DNA of 64,000 nucleotides from Candidatus Calescibacterium sp. (GTDB lineage: Bacteria > Calescibacteriota > Calescibacteriia > Calescibacteriales > Calescibacteriaceae), in contig JANXBU010000007.1 in the NCBI GenBank assembly GCA_025060505.1, positions 1 to 64,000 of the forward strand. The letters are read 5' to 3'. A program made the translations under genes and the position numbers. The notes below the pieces were generated by a model. It was not told the origin of the DNA. It was given only the letters and a program-made list of their open reading frames with translations, and did no database searches. Positions 9,334 through 18,805 of this stretch are shown here, one piece after another. Positions within the stretch are counted from its first letter, which is position 1. Each line of letters opens with the position of its first letter.

Positions 9334-11363
9334 TTTTTGTCCTCACCTCCTTTATTCTGTTCCGAGTTTTCTTTATTTTCCATAGAATTACCTTCCGAAT
9401 TATTCTGGGATTCTCCTGGGATATCAGAACTTTTCTTCTGCTCTTGGCTCTCATCCTTTATCTCTCTTTTTCCTTGATCGGGTCTTATTTGTTCTAGATT
9501 CCGCTCATTTCCCATTTTCTCTGTATTCTTTCGCTGATGTTCCTGTATATTCTCTTCGGTTTTTGGAAATAAACCGTTGCCCGCTTCACCTTCAGATAAT
9601 TTCTTCACTACAACTCTTCTGTTTTTTTCTCTATTCTCCGGTGAATCGTTCGGTACAACCTGAGACTCAGATCCCTTACCTTCAACAATTAATCTTTCAG
9701 GACTAATCCCTTTGAGTATAAGATAACCCTTTATCTCCTCAGCAGTGGTCTCAGTAACTAACTCATCTAAATTCTGATTTGCGGTCCTATCAACATATAC
9801 TTCTATTGATACTTTCAGGTCTGGTCTCATCTTTAGATAATCAGAAAAAAGATCAAGTGAACCATATGATTCCTTGTAGAGCCTACCAGTTACTCTGTCG
9901 AATTTAATTTTTGGTATGTTGTAGTAAGTTTCCTTCCCATCAGATACCTCAACAACGCTTAGACCTCCTTTTATTCTGTTCAGAGCAACAACAACCTTGA
10001 CATCCTGATCTTTATTTATATCTATGTCAACTTGGCGTGTATAGAATGTTTCAGATGAAAAAAGCAGAGAATATCTTCCGGGAGTAATTTCAAATTCGAA
10101 CTCGCCTTTTTGATTTGTTGAAAACTTCTGCTTGGTTTCATATACAATAACATCTCCCTGTAAAGCTTCACCTTCTTCATCTAAGATCACACCCGAGACT
10201 TTTGTTGAAATATTTTTTTTCTGAAGCTTTATAACAATCTGTTGATCATACATTGCTGAGGATATATACTCCTGTGGTTTGAATCCTTCCTTTGAAACCA
10301 TGAGCCTTAAGCTATCTTTTCCCTCTGGTACTCTTATTGTAAAAAAGCCCCCACCACTGGATATCGCTCCGTATCCATCTACTTCATAAACAACAGCTTC
10401 ATCTATGGGATTATCATTCTCATCTACAACTCTACCAGATATTTTTATAAGATCAACCCCTTTCTTGATTCCACCAATGACATGCACACCAAAATAAACA
10501 AGATACGGAGTTGGATAATTCATACCAAACCCGTCTGATCTAAGGTAGAGATCAGAACCTAAGTTCAGAACAAACCAATCAATTGGACTAAGCTTCAGTG
10601 TTGGAGAAAAACCAGCAGCTATCTTACCTTCTGTATAATATTTCACAGAAAACCTGACCCCAAAAGCTGTCTTTATGAACTTGAGGAAATCTGGAAAATA
10701 AGGAATAGGCTCGGCAGAGATAAGAAAAGATAAAGATAAGCTGTTCGACGTTCTGAAAATTTGATCTATGTTTCTGTTAGAAGAGCTTCTATCAAAATTC
10801 AAAGTGAATTCCGGGTATAAAAAAACAGAGAAATCTTTCGCGTCAATTCTATGAAGTCCGAAAAGCGAATACGAATGATATATAAGAAAAAGCGAACTCG
10901 TAAAAGCTACTTCTGGTGAAAAGCCAATGACTATATCTTCTCTTGGGAAAACAAGAGTTCGTGGAGAAAAAGATGCAGCATAGAGAAAAAGTTTATCCAT
11001 CTTCTCATACCTGTTCATATAAGTCGTTTTCAGAGTATTGCCTATCGTGAAAACTTTTATATCTAGATTCTGAACGAATCTATTAAAATTTCCTTCAATT
11101 TCACGCGAGAAAATTCCAGCACTTACACCAACTAATCCCAAAATACGGTCAAAAGAACTTACTCTGTAAGCTATATCATCGGAGAAAGAAGAGAACCCAA
11201 AGTATGAAAAAGCAATACCTTCACGAAAATCAAGAGGTATAAGATTACTTTTTTCCTTAAAGTCAAAAAGAGATATCGCTCTTGTATCTGCAGCAGCTGC
11301 GCCCCCATAAAAGAAAGCAATCAAAAGAGCAAATTTAAATCTCCCTATATTTATCCCCTTCAT
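9330..11363 (-). CDS. OmpA-like outer-membrane protein with two carboxypeptidase-regulatory-like domains
   Basis: The 677-residue product has a signal peptide (about 1-25, ending FYGGAAAADT). A region rich in alternating aromatic and polar residues (about 30-300) is likely a beta-barrel or barrel-like domain. Two carboxypeptidase-regulatory-like (beta-sandwich) domains follow, starting ISGRVVDENDNPIDEAVVYE (about 308) and VSGVILDEEGEALQGDVIVY (about 390). An OmpA-C-type domain occupies about 485-590, ending NREKNRRVVVKKL, and keeps the Arg pair that binds diaminopimelate. Its central GHTD and RA motifs are altered to YVDRTANQNL. The last 85 residues are Glu/Lys/Asn/Gln-rich and look disordered. 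It overlaps the giant repeat protein by 4 nt (ATGA), implying translational coupling. It may anchor or export that protein at the outer membrane (inference). Confidence 0.85.
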   Translation of the reverse strand: MKGINIGRFKFALLIAFFYGGAAAADTRAISLFDFKEKSNLIPLDFREGIAFSYFGFSSFSDDIAYRVSSFDRILGLVGVSAGIFSREIEGNFNRFVQNLDIKVFTIGNTLKTTYMNRYEKMDKLFLYAASFSPRTLVFPREDIVIGFSPEVAFTSSLFLIYHSYSLFGLHRIDAKDFSVFLYPEFTLNFDRSSSNRNIDQIFRTSNSLSLSFLISAEPIPYFPDFLKFIKTAFGVRFSVKYYTEGKIAAGFSPTLKLSPIDWFVLNLGSDLYLRSDGFGMNYPTPYLVYFGVHVIGGIKKGVDLIKISGRVVDENDNPIDEAVVYEVDGYGAISSGGGFFTIRVPEGKDSLRLMVSKEGFKPQEYISSAMYDQQIVIKLQKKNISTKVSGVILDEEGEALQGDVIVYETKQKFSTNQKGEFEFEITPGRYSLLFSSETFYTRQVDIDINKDQDVKVVVALNRIKGGLSVVEVSDGKETYYNIPKIKFDRVTGRLYKESYGSLDLFSDYLKMRPDLKVSIEVYVDRTANQNLDELVTETTAEEIKGYLILKGISPERLIVEGKGSESQVVPNDSPENREKNRRVVVKKLSEGEAGNGLFPKTEENIQEHQRKNTEKMGNERNLEQIRPDQGKREIKDESQEQKKSSDIPGESQNNSEGNSMENKENSEQNKGGEDKK

Positions 11364-11805
11364 CTTTGCACAAAGGAATAATATAATAACTTTAGCTCAA
11401 AAATTTTTTATTTTTATCAAATCTAACAAAAAAAAATAAATAAAAAGTTATCATAGCTAACAAACTAAAGATGCTAATCTACAACAATATCAATATATCT
11501 AATCGATCGGAACATTGAAGAATTTTGTATCGCTTTGACGAACTAATTTGCTCTACTGCGCATACTCGTTGCATAGATTTTTTCGTATTAAGAAAATACA
11601 TAGCTTTTGCGAAATTTGCCAACATTTCTCTCCACAATCATTCGGAATTTGTCGCAACCACACTGGAAACAGGCTTTACATCATTCCGCACTATATACTT
11701 CCAAAAACATAAAATTTTCAAAACCATACTTTTTCTGGACTCTGCAACAGAGCAAAATCTACCGATATATATACAATTGAAAAGATCAAGTATAATCATA
11801 TCATA
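11364..11805. other. Divergent intergenic region
   Basis: This 442-bp gap separates the surface-protein operon (minus) from glnD (plus) and holds both promoters. A TATAAT box at 11791-11796 serves glnD. On the other strand a TTATATTA-like box lies about 20-25 nt before the ATG at 11363. The open frame at 11525-11805 shows no coding motif and no ribosome site, and I do not regard it as a gene. Confidence 0.5.
11791..11796 (+). promoter_or_regulatory. -10 box of glnD (leaderless-type)
   Basis: A perfect TATAAT lies 9 nt before the ATG at 11806, and no Shine-Dalgarno sequence is present. Transcription would begin about 6-8 nt after the box, at or just before the start codon, giving a leaderless mRNA. 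No good -35 hexamer is visible at the usual distance. Confidence 0.55.
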
Positions 11806-14304
11806 ATGGAAGCGAGGGAAAAAGCATCATCCCTGTTTGAGCAAAACATCTTCAAGAAAAACATAAAAGAAATCCTCGAACAAATAACGAACATCTTTGA
11901 AGAGGAAGTAAAAGAAGTATGGAGAAAATTCCTACAAGATCTCTCAGATGAAATGGTACTTCTTGGATTTGGAAGCTTTGGAAGAAAAACCATGACACCT
12001 TTTTCTGATATAGACATAGTACTTCTGACAAAATCAAAAAAATCGGAATATGAGCAAAAAATATCTGACTTCATAACTGCTCTTTGGGATAGAGGCTTTG
12101 GAAAAATTGAACACTCCGTAAGAACAGTAGAGGAAACTTTAAAACTCTCGCTGGAAGATGTAAAAGTCTTATCTTACCTAACCGATCTGAGATTCATTGC
12201 CGGAAATTTCAGAATTCTTGAGAAACTAAAAAAGCAAAAAAAGAAATTCTGTAAAGAACATAAAGAACATATATTCAATGAACTCTACAAAGACAGAAAT
12301 TCAAGGATCTCAAAATTTACAAATTTGCTTGAACCAAACATTAAAAGCTCACCGGGAGGCATCAGCGATTTCCTTTATCTGAATTATCTTAAAGATCTTG
12401 TCAGCAGAGACATCCTTGTGAACATCAAAGATATAAAAAAACAATATGAGAAACTCATTGAGATCAGAAGTATCCTACACTTCATCTTGAAAAAAAACGA
12501 AGATAAAATAAGCTCAGGTTATATTGAAGAGGTTGTCAACTTCATCAGTGCAAAAAAAGGAAAAAAGCAAAACCTGAAGAAATTCATGACCCATTTGATT
12601 GATGATATGCACAGAATATACGTAATAACAAACATCGCTCAGGAATATGTTCAAAAAAGCATAAGATATTCTCTTGAACTTTCCAATTTAGGTGATAAAT
12701 TTCAAACAGATTCTCAATTCATTTACTACAAAAATTCAGAAGCACTAAATCCAAGGTGCGTTATGGAAGCATTCAAACTATCAAAGGATAACAACCTCAA
12801 AATATCCCCAGAATTCTCATATAAAATTTTGAAGAATCAGAAAGCTTTGAAAGAAATGTGGACAGATCAGGAGTCAACGAAAATATTCTGTGAAATACTC
12901 ACAGACCCCGGTGGTGTTGGAAGAACTTTACTATATATGAGAGATCTTGGAGTTTTACATAAGGCTATTCCTGAGTTTTCTTATGTAAAAAATTTATATC
13001 AGATTCACCCTCCGCATGTTTATCCAGTAGATCTGCATCTGATAAAGTGCGCAGAGGAAGCAGAAAAAATACTCCTTGGAATGAAACCGCAATATATAAA
13101 TTTTATACCCGAATTAAGTTTGGAAAAGAGAGGTATTCTTATATTCTCCGCCCTACTACATGACATAGGTAAAGGAAGAAAAAAAGATCACTCGGAACTT
13201 GGTGAGAAACTCTCCGAAAAAATTGCTAAGAGGTTTGGTATAGTTGGAGAAAATCTTGAGATCTTGAAATTCTTGGTCAAAAATCATCTGGCATTATCTC
13301 ACTATTCTCAAAGAAGAGACATACATGAAGAAAACTATCTCAAAAAAGTTGCTGGGAGTTTTCCTGACACCTTATCTCTTGATATGTTGTATCTTCTTTC
13401 ATTAGCTGACGCGCTCGCTACAAATCCCAACAACTGGAATAGCTGGAAAGCTCATCTCATCTCAGAAATATACATAAAACTCTCTGAAATAATAAGAAAA
13501 GGACTTGAATACACGGAAGGACAGCATATAGATGTATCCTTACTTGTAGAAGATCTGAAACACTTTTTTCCATCAGATATAGTTGTACAAGCTGTATCAT
13601 CTCTGTCTCAGAAATTCATATCTTTCTTCAATTACGATAGACTCTTCCGTTATATTCTCTTCCTACTCAAAGCATACTTTTCTCAATCAAGATATGTAGC
13701 TTTCACGAAGAGGGAGGAAGGTATAATAGAGATAATAACAATAGGAGATGATGTAGAAGGTTTCCTTTGTGAATGTGCCGGAATGTTGTTTGTTTCTGGA
13801 TTCAATATTCTCTCGCTTTACGCAGAAGGAGCTGTTTTAGGAAAAGCAATCAATATATTCTGGGTGGAACCTCCGGATGTAGGGAAATACCGAAAATTTG
13901 AGAAAATATTTTATTCAAGAAGGCTTGAAGATTTACTCGGTGAAATCTATGAGAAGAAAAAGAAATTGATACCCTACTTTATCCAAGCAAACCCGTTTGC
14001 AAATCAGAATACAGAAAAAACTATAAAAGTGATATTTGACAACACATCATCGGAAGATTACACAATAGTCGAAGTCTACTGCTTTGATAGACCTGCTTTA
14101 CTTTTTGACATAACCTACGCCATAACTTTTTCTGGATATGATATTTCTGTTGCGAAAATCTCAACCAGAGAGAACAAGGTAGCCGATGTGTTTTACATAA
14201 GAGATAAGAAGAAAATCAACGGAAAGCTTTCAGAAGCTCAGTTCAAAGATCTTGAAAGTAAAATCATATCTGCCATCATTCAAGGGATTCCTCCTGTCCA
14301 ATAG
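11806..14304 (+). CDS. glnD: [Protein-PII] uridylyltransferase / uridylyl-removing enzyme
   Basis: The 832-residue protein has the GlnD layout. A nucleotidyltransferase domain carries GFGSFGRKTMTPFSDIDIVL at about 50-70, with the paired Asp metal ligands. A helical domain follows, then an HD hydrolase domain with ALLHDIGKGRKKDHSELG at about 449-466, and a C-terminal ACT domain near 755-800 (IVEVYCFDRPALLFDITYAI). GlnD uridylylates and deuridylylates PII in response to glutamine, controlling nitrogen assimilation. It is slightly shorter than the typical 850-900 residues. Only one ACT domain is obvious; a weaker one may lie at about 640-710. No PII or glutamine synthetase gene is in the window. 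The last 29 nt overlap the convergent ParB-like gene. Confidence 0.92.
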   Translation: MEAREKASSLFEQNIFKKNIKEILEQITNIFEEEVKEVWRKFLQDLSDEMVLLGFGSFGRKTMTPFSDIDIVLLTKSKKSEYEQKISDFITALWDRGFGKIEHSVRTVEETLKLSLEDVKVLSYLTDLRFIAGNFRILEKLKKQKKKFCKEHKEHIFNELYKDRNSRISKFTNLLEPNIKSSPGGISDFLYLNYLKDLVSRDILVNIKDIKKQYEKLIEIRSILHFILKKNEDKISSGYIEEVVNFISAKKGKKQNLKKFMTHLIDDMHRIYVITNIAQEYVQKSIRYSLELSNLGDKFQTDSQFIYYKNSEALNPRCVMEAFKLSKDNNLKISPEFSYKILKNQKALKEMWTDQESTKIFCEILTDPGGVGRTLLYMRDLGVLHKAIPEFSYVKNLYQIHPPHVYPVDLHLIKCAEEAEKILLGMKPQYINFIPELSLEKRGILIFSALLHDIGKGRKKDHSELGEKLSEKIAKRFGIVGENLEILKFLVKNHLALSHYSQRRDIHEENYLKKVAGSFPDTLSLDMLYLLSLADALATNPNNWNSWKAHLISEIYIKLSEIIRKGLEYTEGQHIDVSLLVEDLKHFFPSDIVVQAVSSLSQKFISFFNYDRLFRYILFLLKAYFSQSRYVAFTKREEGIIEIITIGDDVEGFLCECAGMLFVSGFNILSLYAEGAVLGKAINIFWVEPPDVGKYRKFEKIFYSRRLEDLLGEIYEKKKKLIPYFIQANPFANQNTEKTIKVIFDNTSSEDYTIVEVYCFDRPALLFDITYAITFSGYDISVAKISTRENKVADVFYIRDKKKINGKLSEAQFKDLESKIISAIIQGIPPVQ

Positions 14305-15136
14305 CTCCTTTGAGTTCCTCAGGATTCTCTCTTAAATTAATCAGTTTTTCCTTCACCTGAGAAAATATCTCATCAAACTCAACAATAGCTCTTTGTCTTT
14401 TGATTGGATTAGCGTATGACACAACTTCCTTATAAACAAATGGGTGAGATATACCAATATCTTTTAATCTTGAAACAATTTCTTTAACCAGCAGGTGAAG
14501 CTCCTCCAAAGTCTGAGCCCTTTTTTCTCTTTTGACTTTCGCTTCCTTCAACGGCAGATCAAAGGGCCAATCAGTTTTTTTCAAAATTGGCTCCCAAGAA
14601 GAACCTGAAAATTTATCTTCCTTCTCATACACCATTCCGACTGTGACAAAATAAATCTCTTCAACAGATTGCAAAATTTCATCGTCTGTTTCCCTTTTAT
14701 CTGGGAACATATCAACAAGCTCATTGTACACGCGTAAAGCAACATAGGATTTTTCTTTTATGTTAGGTTGCTTTTCTATATTCAAGTTTATCATCAAAGT
14801 CGCATACTCCCATGGTATAATAACACAGGGAAGTTTCCTTATTCCAAGATCAAGACAAGCTAGATATCTGTGCTGGCCATCAAGTATTATGAATTTATCT
14901 TCTCCGGGCTTTTTAGCAACAACAAGTGGAACAACAAAACCCACAGTTGAAATAGATTTTATAAGACTTTTTACGTGAGGCTTTGAAGGTTTTCTCTGAT
15001 AAACAACAACCTCAAGCTTCTGAGTAGGTATTTCAGCAATATAAAGATCATAACCTTTGTACTCATCTCTGATCTGTAAAAATCTTCCAGAAGATACAGA
15101 TTTTATATATTCAGCTAAGTTGCCATCTAAAGCCAT
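14276..15136 (-). CDS. ParB/Srx N-terminal domain protein
   Basis: The 286-residue protein contains a ParB-type nucleotide-binding fold at about residues 35-110. The segment runs from VVVYQRKPSKPHVKSLIKSI through VGFVVPLVVAK to ILDGQHRYLACLDLGIRKLP, where DGQHR is the ParB/sulfiredoxin box. The usual HTH region of chromosome-partitioning ParB is not evident. The C-terminal half is charged and helical, and no parA is adjacent. It is therefore more likely one of the stand-alone ParB-like CTP/ATP-binding proteins than the segregation ParB. It converges on glnD with a 29-nt overlap. Specific role unknown. Confidence 0.78.
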   Translation of the reverse strand: MALDGNLAEYIKSVSSGRFLQIRDEYKGYDLYIAEIPTQKLEVVVYQRKPSKPHVKSLIKSISTVGFVVPLVVAKKPGEDKFIILDGQHRYLACLDLGIRKLPCVIIPWEYATLMINLNIEKQPNIKEKSYVALRVYNELVDMFPDKRETDDEILQSVEEIYFVTVGMVYEKEDKFSGSSWEPILKKTDWPFDLPLKEAKVKREKRAQTLEELHLLVKEIVSRLKDIGISHPFVYKEVVSYANPIKRQRAIVEFDEIFSQVKEKLINLRENPEELKGAIGQEESLE

Positions 15137-15326
15137 ACTTAATCGTTATAGATTCTCTAAGAAATGTTCCGTTTTCCAGATTTATTGCATAGATTTGTAT
15201 TCGGCACAACTTTAAAATACTTTCGGTAATTTTTTGATGTCAAAAGAGCAGCAAAGTTCTAAGAGAGTTTCACCAAATCTGAATAGATACACTGAGCCAA
15301 AAATTTTGAGTCAACTCCAAGTAAAA

Positions 15327-16556
15327 TCAAGTGTATATATATTCTTTTATCTCTTCTTCTGATATTCTATACTTTTTAATTTCTTCGTCAACTCTCTTCA
15401 TATCTCTATCTTGCTCTCTCTTTCGTTCTTCATCTATTTGTTTCTTAGCTAAGACCATATCAACTGCAAGATTTATAGCAGATTTCATAGATGAGTGATC
15501 AGCAACTCCTTTTCCCGCAATATTATAGGCGGTTCCGTGCGCAGGAGATGTTCTTATTACAGGAACTCCTATTGTTATATTGACTGCATTATCAAAATCA
15601 AGAAGCTTAACAGGTATGAGTCCTTGGTCGTGATACATAGCAATCACGATATCAAACTCTCCTCTGTGGGCACGCCAGAAAGCTGTATCCGGAGAAAGTG
15701 GTCCCTCAACATCTATACCTATTGACCTCATAGATACAATTGCAGGATATATCATATCTTTCTCCTCATCTCCGAACATTCCTCCCTCACCGGCATGGGG
15801 ATTTATTCCACACACACCAATTCTTGGATTCTTTATTCCAAAAAATTCTCTCAAAGTTTTCCAAGAAAGAAGTCCAACCTTATAAATTCTCTGTGGAGTT
15901 ATTCTCATTGAAACATCTTTAAGCGGTAGGTGAATTGTGACAAGTGAAACTTTGAAATGCTTTGAAACAAACATCATTGTGAATTCCTTTGCACCAGTCA
16001 ACTCAGCAATTATCTCCGTATGCCCACCATATCTGTATCCAGCTTCGTTTATTATCTCCTTGTTTATAGGTGCTGTTACTATTGCTTCTATGATTCCCTG
16101 TTTCCATGCATCAACAGCCTCCTTTATGTAGTTGACCATAGCTCTACCACAGTTTCTGTCAGGTCTCCCGTATCTCAATCTTGTCATCTTTAAGTTAGAT
16201 ATACTTTTGACATATATCTCTTTGTCGTCTATTTCTATCTGCTTTATGTTCTCAACCGCCGCAAGTTCCCTTATTCTCACTTTCATACCAATATCCTCTG
16301 CAACTCTGTTCAGAACACCTTTATCCCCAAAAACAACAGGTATAACTCTGTTTCTTATAGATTTATCCATAAGAGATTTTATTATAACCTCCGGACCTAC
16401 ACCCGTTGGATCTCCCATCGTTATACCTATGACAATGCGTTTATCATCTGTTTCCTTCAACTTGAGTTTCGGCAGTCTTCCTCTTTTTTTAACTTCCTCA
16501 GATTTTATTATTTCTTTCTTTCTATCTTTTGCTTTCTTTTCTGACCTTCTAGCCAT
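15327..16556 (-). CDS. pdxA: 4-hydroxythreonine-4-phosphate dehydrogenase
   Basis: PdxA oxidises 4-phosphohydroxy-L-threonine in the DXP-dependent pathway to pyridoxal phosphate. Diagnostic segments are ITMGDPTGVGPEVIIKSL (about 45-62), the metal-binding GHTE within GYRYGGHTEIIAELTGAKEF, NPHAGEGGMFGDEE and MYHDQGLIPVKLLDFD. At 409 residues it is longer than the usual 330. It has about 42 extra Lys/Arg/Glu-rich residues before the first strand and a charged C-terminal tail. The ATG at 16556 has an AGGAGGT about 9 nt upstream, so this start is supported although it overlaps surA by 49 nt; a TTG near 16460 is a weaker alternative. The surA-pdxA order matches that of gammaproteobacteria. Confidence 0.95.
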   Translation of the reverse strand: MARRSEKKAKDRKKEIIKSEEVKKRGRLPKLKLKETDDKRIVIGITMGDPTGVGPEVIIKSLMDKSIRNRVIPVVFGDKGVLNRVAEDIGMKVRIRELAAVENIKQIEIDDKEIYVKSISNLKMTRLRYGRPDRNCGRAMVNYIKEAVDAWKQGIIEAIVTAPINKEIINEAGYRYGGHTEIIAELTGAKEFTMMFVSKHFKVSLVTIHLPLKDVSMRITPQRIYKVGLLSWKTLREFFGIKNPRIGVCGINPHAGEGGMFGDEEKDMIYPAIVSMRSIGIDVEGPLSPDTAFWRAHRGEFDIVIAMYHDQGLIPVKLLDFDNAVNITIGVPVIRTSPAHGTAYNIAGKGVADHSSMKSAINLAVDMVLAKKQIDEERKREQDRDMKRVDEEIKKYRISEEEIKEYIYT

Positions 16557-17323
16557 AGTTCAAATACCTCCTTGTACTTGGTTTTTACATAAAATTCCCG
16601 AAAATCCAAACTATCTTTAAGCTCAAAAAAATCTGAATGGGAAATTTTTGAAATAAAAAATATCAATTCTCCACCATCTGTGCTGACCGGTTGAGTAAAA
16701 CCTGTAGTTGGCAAAGAAAATATAACTTGGTCAAAATCTTTTTTAAGCTCCCCTCTTCTTACCCAGCCTATTTCTTTCATATCATCTATTTTCGGTTTAA
16801 GTGAAACATCTGTCAGTTCTTGATAGTATACGAATCTTCTTTCAAAAGCCCTTCGTATTTCCTCTTCATTCTGGTCATAGAATTTTTTCATTTCCTGATC
16901 TGTTATAAATGCTCCACCAACAAGTTCTATGAATATTTGGTCTGCGAATTTTCTCGCCTTAATAAAATCTTTGTACTCATCATAGCTCATCCCAAGATTT
17001 TCGAGCTCTCTGGTTATATCAGATATTTTGCCCATCTTTGATATTATCTCCTCTATCTCTCTATCTTGAACCTGAATAGATTGGGAGCTTATATAATTTA
17101 GTATAATGTAGGAGTTTATAACAAAATCAAGCGCCTGATCAAAATCTTGCAATCCAAAGACTCTTATAACAGACTCAACAATACTTTTCGTAACTGGTCT
17201 TTCTCCTACAACAGCTATAATTTCATCTGAAAGAGCGAAAAGTTTTTGAGTATTAGAGATCAAAAAACAAAGCGAAATGATCATTACACTTCGTATGGTT
17301 TTGGGGAGCATAAAAATGTTCAA
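16508..17323 (-). CDS. SurA-like periplasmic chaperone / parvulin-type peptidyl-prolyl isomerase
   Basis: The 271-residue product begins with a signal peptide (about 10-30, ending KLFALSDEI). A SurA-type N-terminal helical domain follows, starting IIAVVGERPVTKSIVESVIR. The C-terminal part resembles a parvulin domain, with IGWVRRGELKKDFDQVIFSL, a proline/glycine loop TGFTQPVSTDGGELIFFISK and a final helix. SurA helps outer-membrane proteins to fold. The parvulin domain is diverged and short, so isomerase activity is uncertain. The gene overlaps pdxA and the two are surely cotranscribed. A TATAAAAT-like box lies about 25 nt upstream of the start. Confidence 0.82.
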   Translation of the reverse strand: MNIFMLPKTIRSVMIISLCFLISNTQKLFALSDEIIAVVGERPVTKSIVESVIRVFGLQDFDQALDFVINSYIILNYISSQSIQVQDREIEEIISKMGKISDITRELENLGMSYDEYKDFIKARKFADQIFIELVGGAFITDQEMKKFYDQNEEEIRRAFERRFVYYQELTDVSLKPKIDDMKEIGWVRRGELKKDFDQVIFSLPTTGFTQPVSTDGGELIFFISKISHSDFFELKDSLDFREFYVKTKYKEVFELWLEGQKRKQKIERKK

Positions 17324-17434
17324 CTCAGCTGCAATTTTATATTTTTATTCTTACACGAAAACAATAATACTTTTTACAGGAATTCGGTTGATTAATTTAT
17401 TTTAGTTAGTTGCTCACGTCAATTCATTTATTAA

Positions 17435-18712
17435 TCAATTAGTTGCAGCCTGTTCAATCCATTCAGCAGGTTTTCCTTTTGATGTAAATAATCTTTTAGA
17501 TATAACTATTCTCTGAGCTTGACCGGTTCCTTCGAATATATCAAAAACTTTTATATCTCTGAAAGCTTTGTGGACTATGTGGTGGTATTCAAGCGTTCCT
17601 TCTTCACCCAGAAGCTCGATGCACTTTGATATTACATCAAGAGCAATAGGAGGCGCGTAAGCTTTTGCTTCAGAAGCTTCTTTTGCATTTGGTTTCTTCA
17701 TATCCATAAGATACGCTGCTTTGAGGCACATCCATCTTGAAAGATCAAGTTTCCTTTTCATTCTTTCAATTTCCGATTTAACTTTTACAGCAAGAGGAGA
17801 AACAGCATTGAGCATGTAGTTTTCTGCAAAATAATCTCTGGTATATTCATAGGCTGCACGAGCTATTCCAATAGCCATAGATGCTACAGCTGGACGAGTC
17901 ATATTGAATGTCTCCATTGCTCCCTTGAAGCCTTCCTTTGATTTATAATACTCTTCTCCTCCTAAAAGAAGCTCAGCTGGTACCTTACACTCTTCAAAAA
18001 CAAGTCCAGCAGTTTCAGAAGCATGCAGACCCATCTTCTTTTCTATTCTTGAAACCTTGAACCCCGGAGTTCCTTTTCTAACCAAAAAGGCTCTATGTCC
18101 TGCTCTTCCTAACTTAGGATCTACTGTTGCAAAAACAACAACCCATTCAGCTCTTGCTCCGTTTGTGATATACATCTTCTCGCCGTTGAGTACATAGTAA
18201 TTTCCTTCCTTCCTTGCAGTTGTTCTTATACGAGCAACATCTGATCCGGCCCCCGGCTCCGTTAGACCGAAAGCTCCCCATACTGGCTTTTCTGATTTCT
18301 TGAACACCTCATTGAAAATCTCTCTCTGATAATCATTTGCCATTATTCTTACCGGCGGAGAAGCGAGACCCGGACCGGGGAAGGACATAGCAACTCCCTG
18401 ATCTCCCCAAGCCAAAATTTCCGCTCCAACAACCGCCAATGTTGCTAACATCGGATTCTGAACATCTCCTGAAATACCGAATCTTTTCATACGCTCGCGT
18501 AGATTATCTTTATCTTCTTTTCCCTCCTTTCCGCCACTGAACATTCCCATTTCTATACCCATCGCCTTGATCTCGTAGAAAAATGGATGATCCGGAGGAA
18601 TAGGTTCTTCCTTCTTATCAAACTCAAGACCAAGTGGTCTTAGCTTTTCTCTTGCAAGCCACTTTATAAGTTCTATTATCTGCTTGTGATGCTCAGGTAA
18701 CTCAAAGTCCAT
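17435..18712 (-). CDS. Acyl-CoA dehydrogenase
   Basis: This 425-residue flavoenzyme has the full acyl-CoA dehydrogenase fold. The N-terminal helical domain starts MDFELPEHHKQIIELIKWLA. The FAD-binding middle domain carries GAFGLTEPGAGSDVARIRTT (about 151-170) and YVLNGEKMYITNGARAEWVV. The C-terminal helical domain ends with DIFEGTGQAQRIVISKRL, where the Glu of FEGT is at the position of the catalytic base in medium-chain enzymes. An insertion of about 25 charged residues (GKEGKEDKDNLRERMKRFG) follows the first helices. It would oxidise an acyl-CoA and pass electrons to electron-transfer flavoprotein; no etf genes are near. GGAGGT lies 8 nt before the ATG. Confidence 0.93.
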   Translation of the reverse strand: MDFELPEHHKQIIELIKWLAREKLRPLGLEFDKKEEPIPPDHPFFYEIKAMGIEMGMFSGGKEGKEDKDNLRERMKRFGISGDVQNPMLATLAVVGAEILAWGDQGVAMSFPGPGLASPPVRIMANDYQREIFNEVFKKSEKPVWGAFGLTEPGAGSDVARIRTTARKEGNYYVLNGEKMYITNGARAEWVVVFATVDPKLGRAGHRAFLVRKGTPGFKVSRIEKKMGLHASETAGLVFEECKVPAELLLGGEEYYKSKEGFKGAMETFNMTRPAVASMAIGIARAAYEYTRDYFAENYMLNAVSPLAVKVKSEIERMKRKLDLSRWMCLKAAYLMDMKKPNAKEASEAKAYAPPIALDVISKCIELLGEEGTLEYHHIVHKAFRDIKVFDIFEGTGQAQRIVISKRLFTSKGKPAEWIEQAATN

Positions 18713-18805
18713 TATATCTACCTCCTTCTATATCTGGTAGGGTTTTTATACGAATCTAACAAGATTTACAACAATTTTTATATCGATTCACAATGAAAAA
18801 TCATT

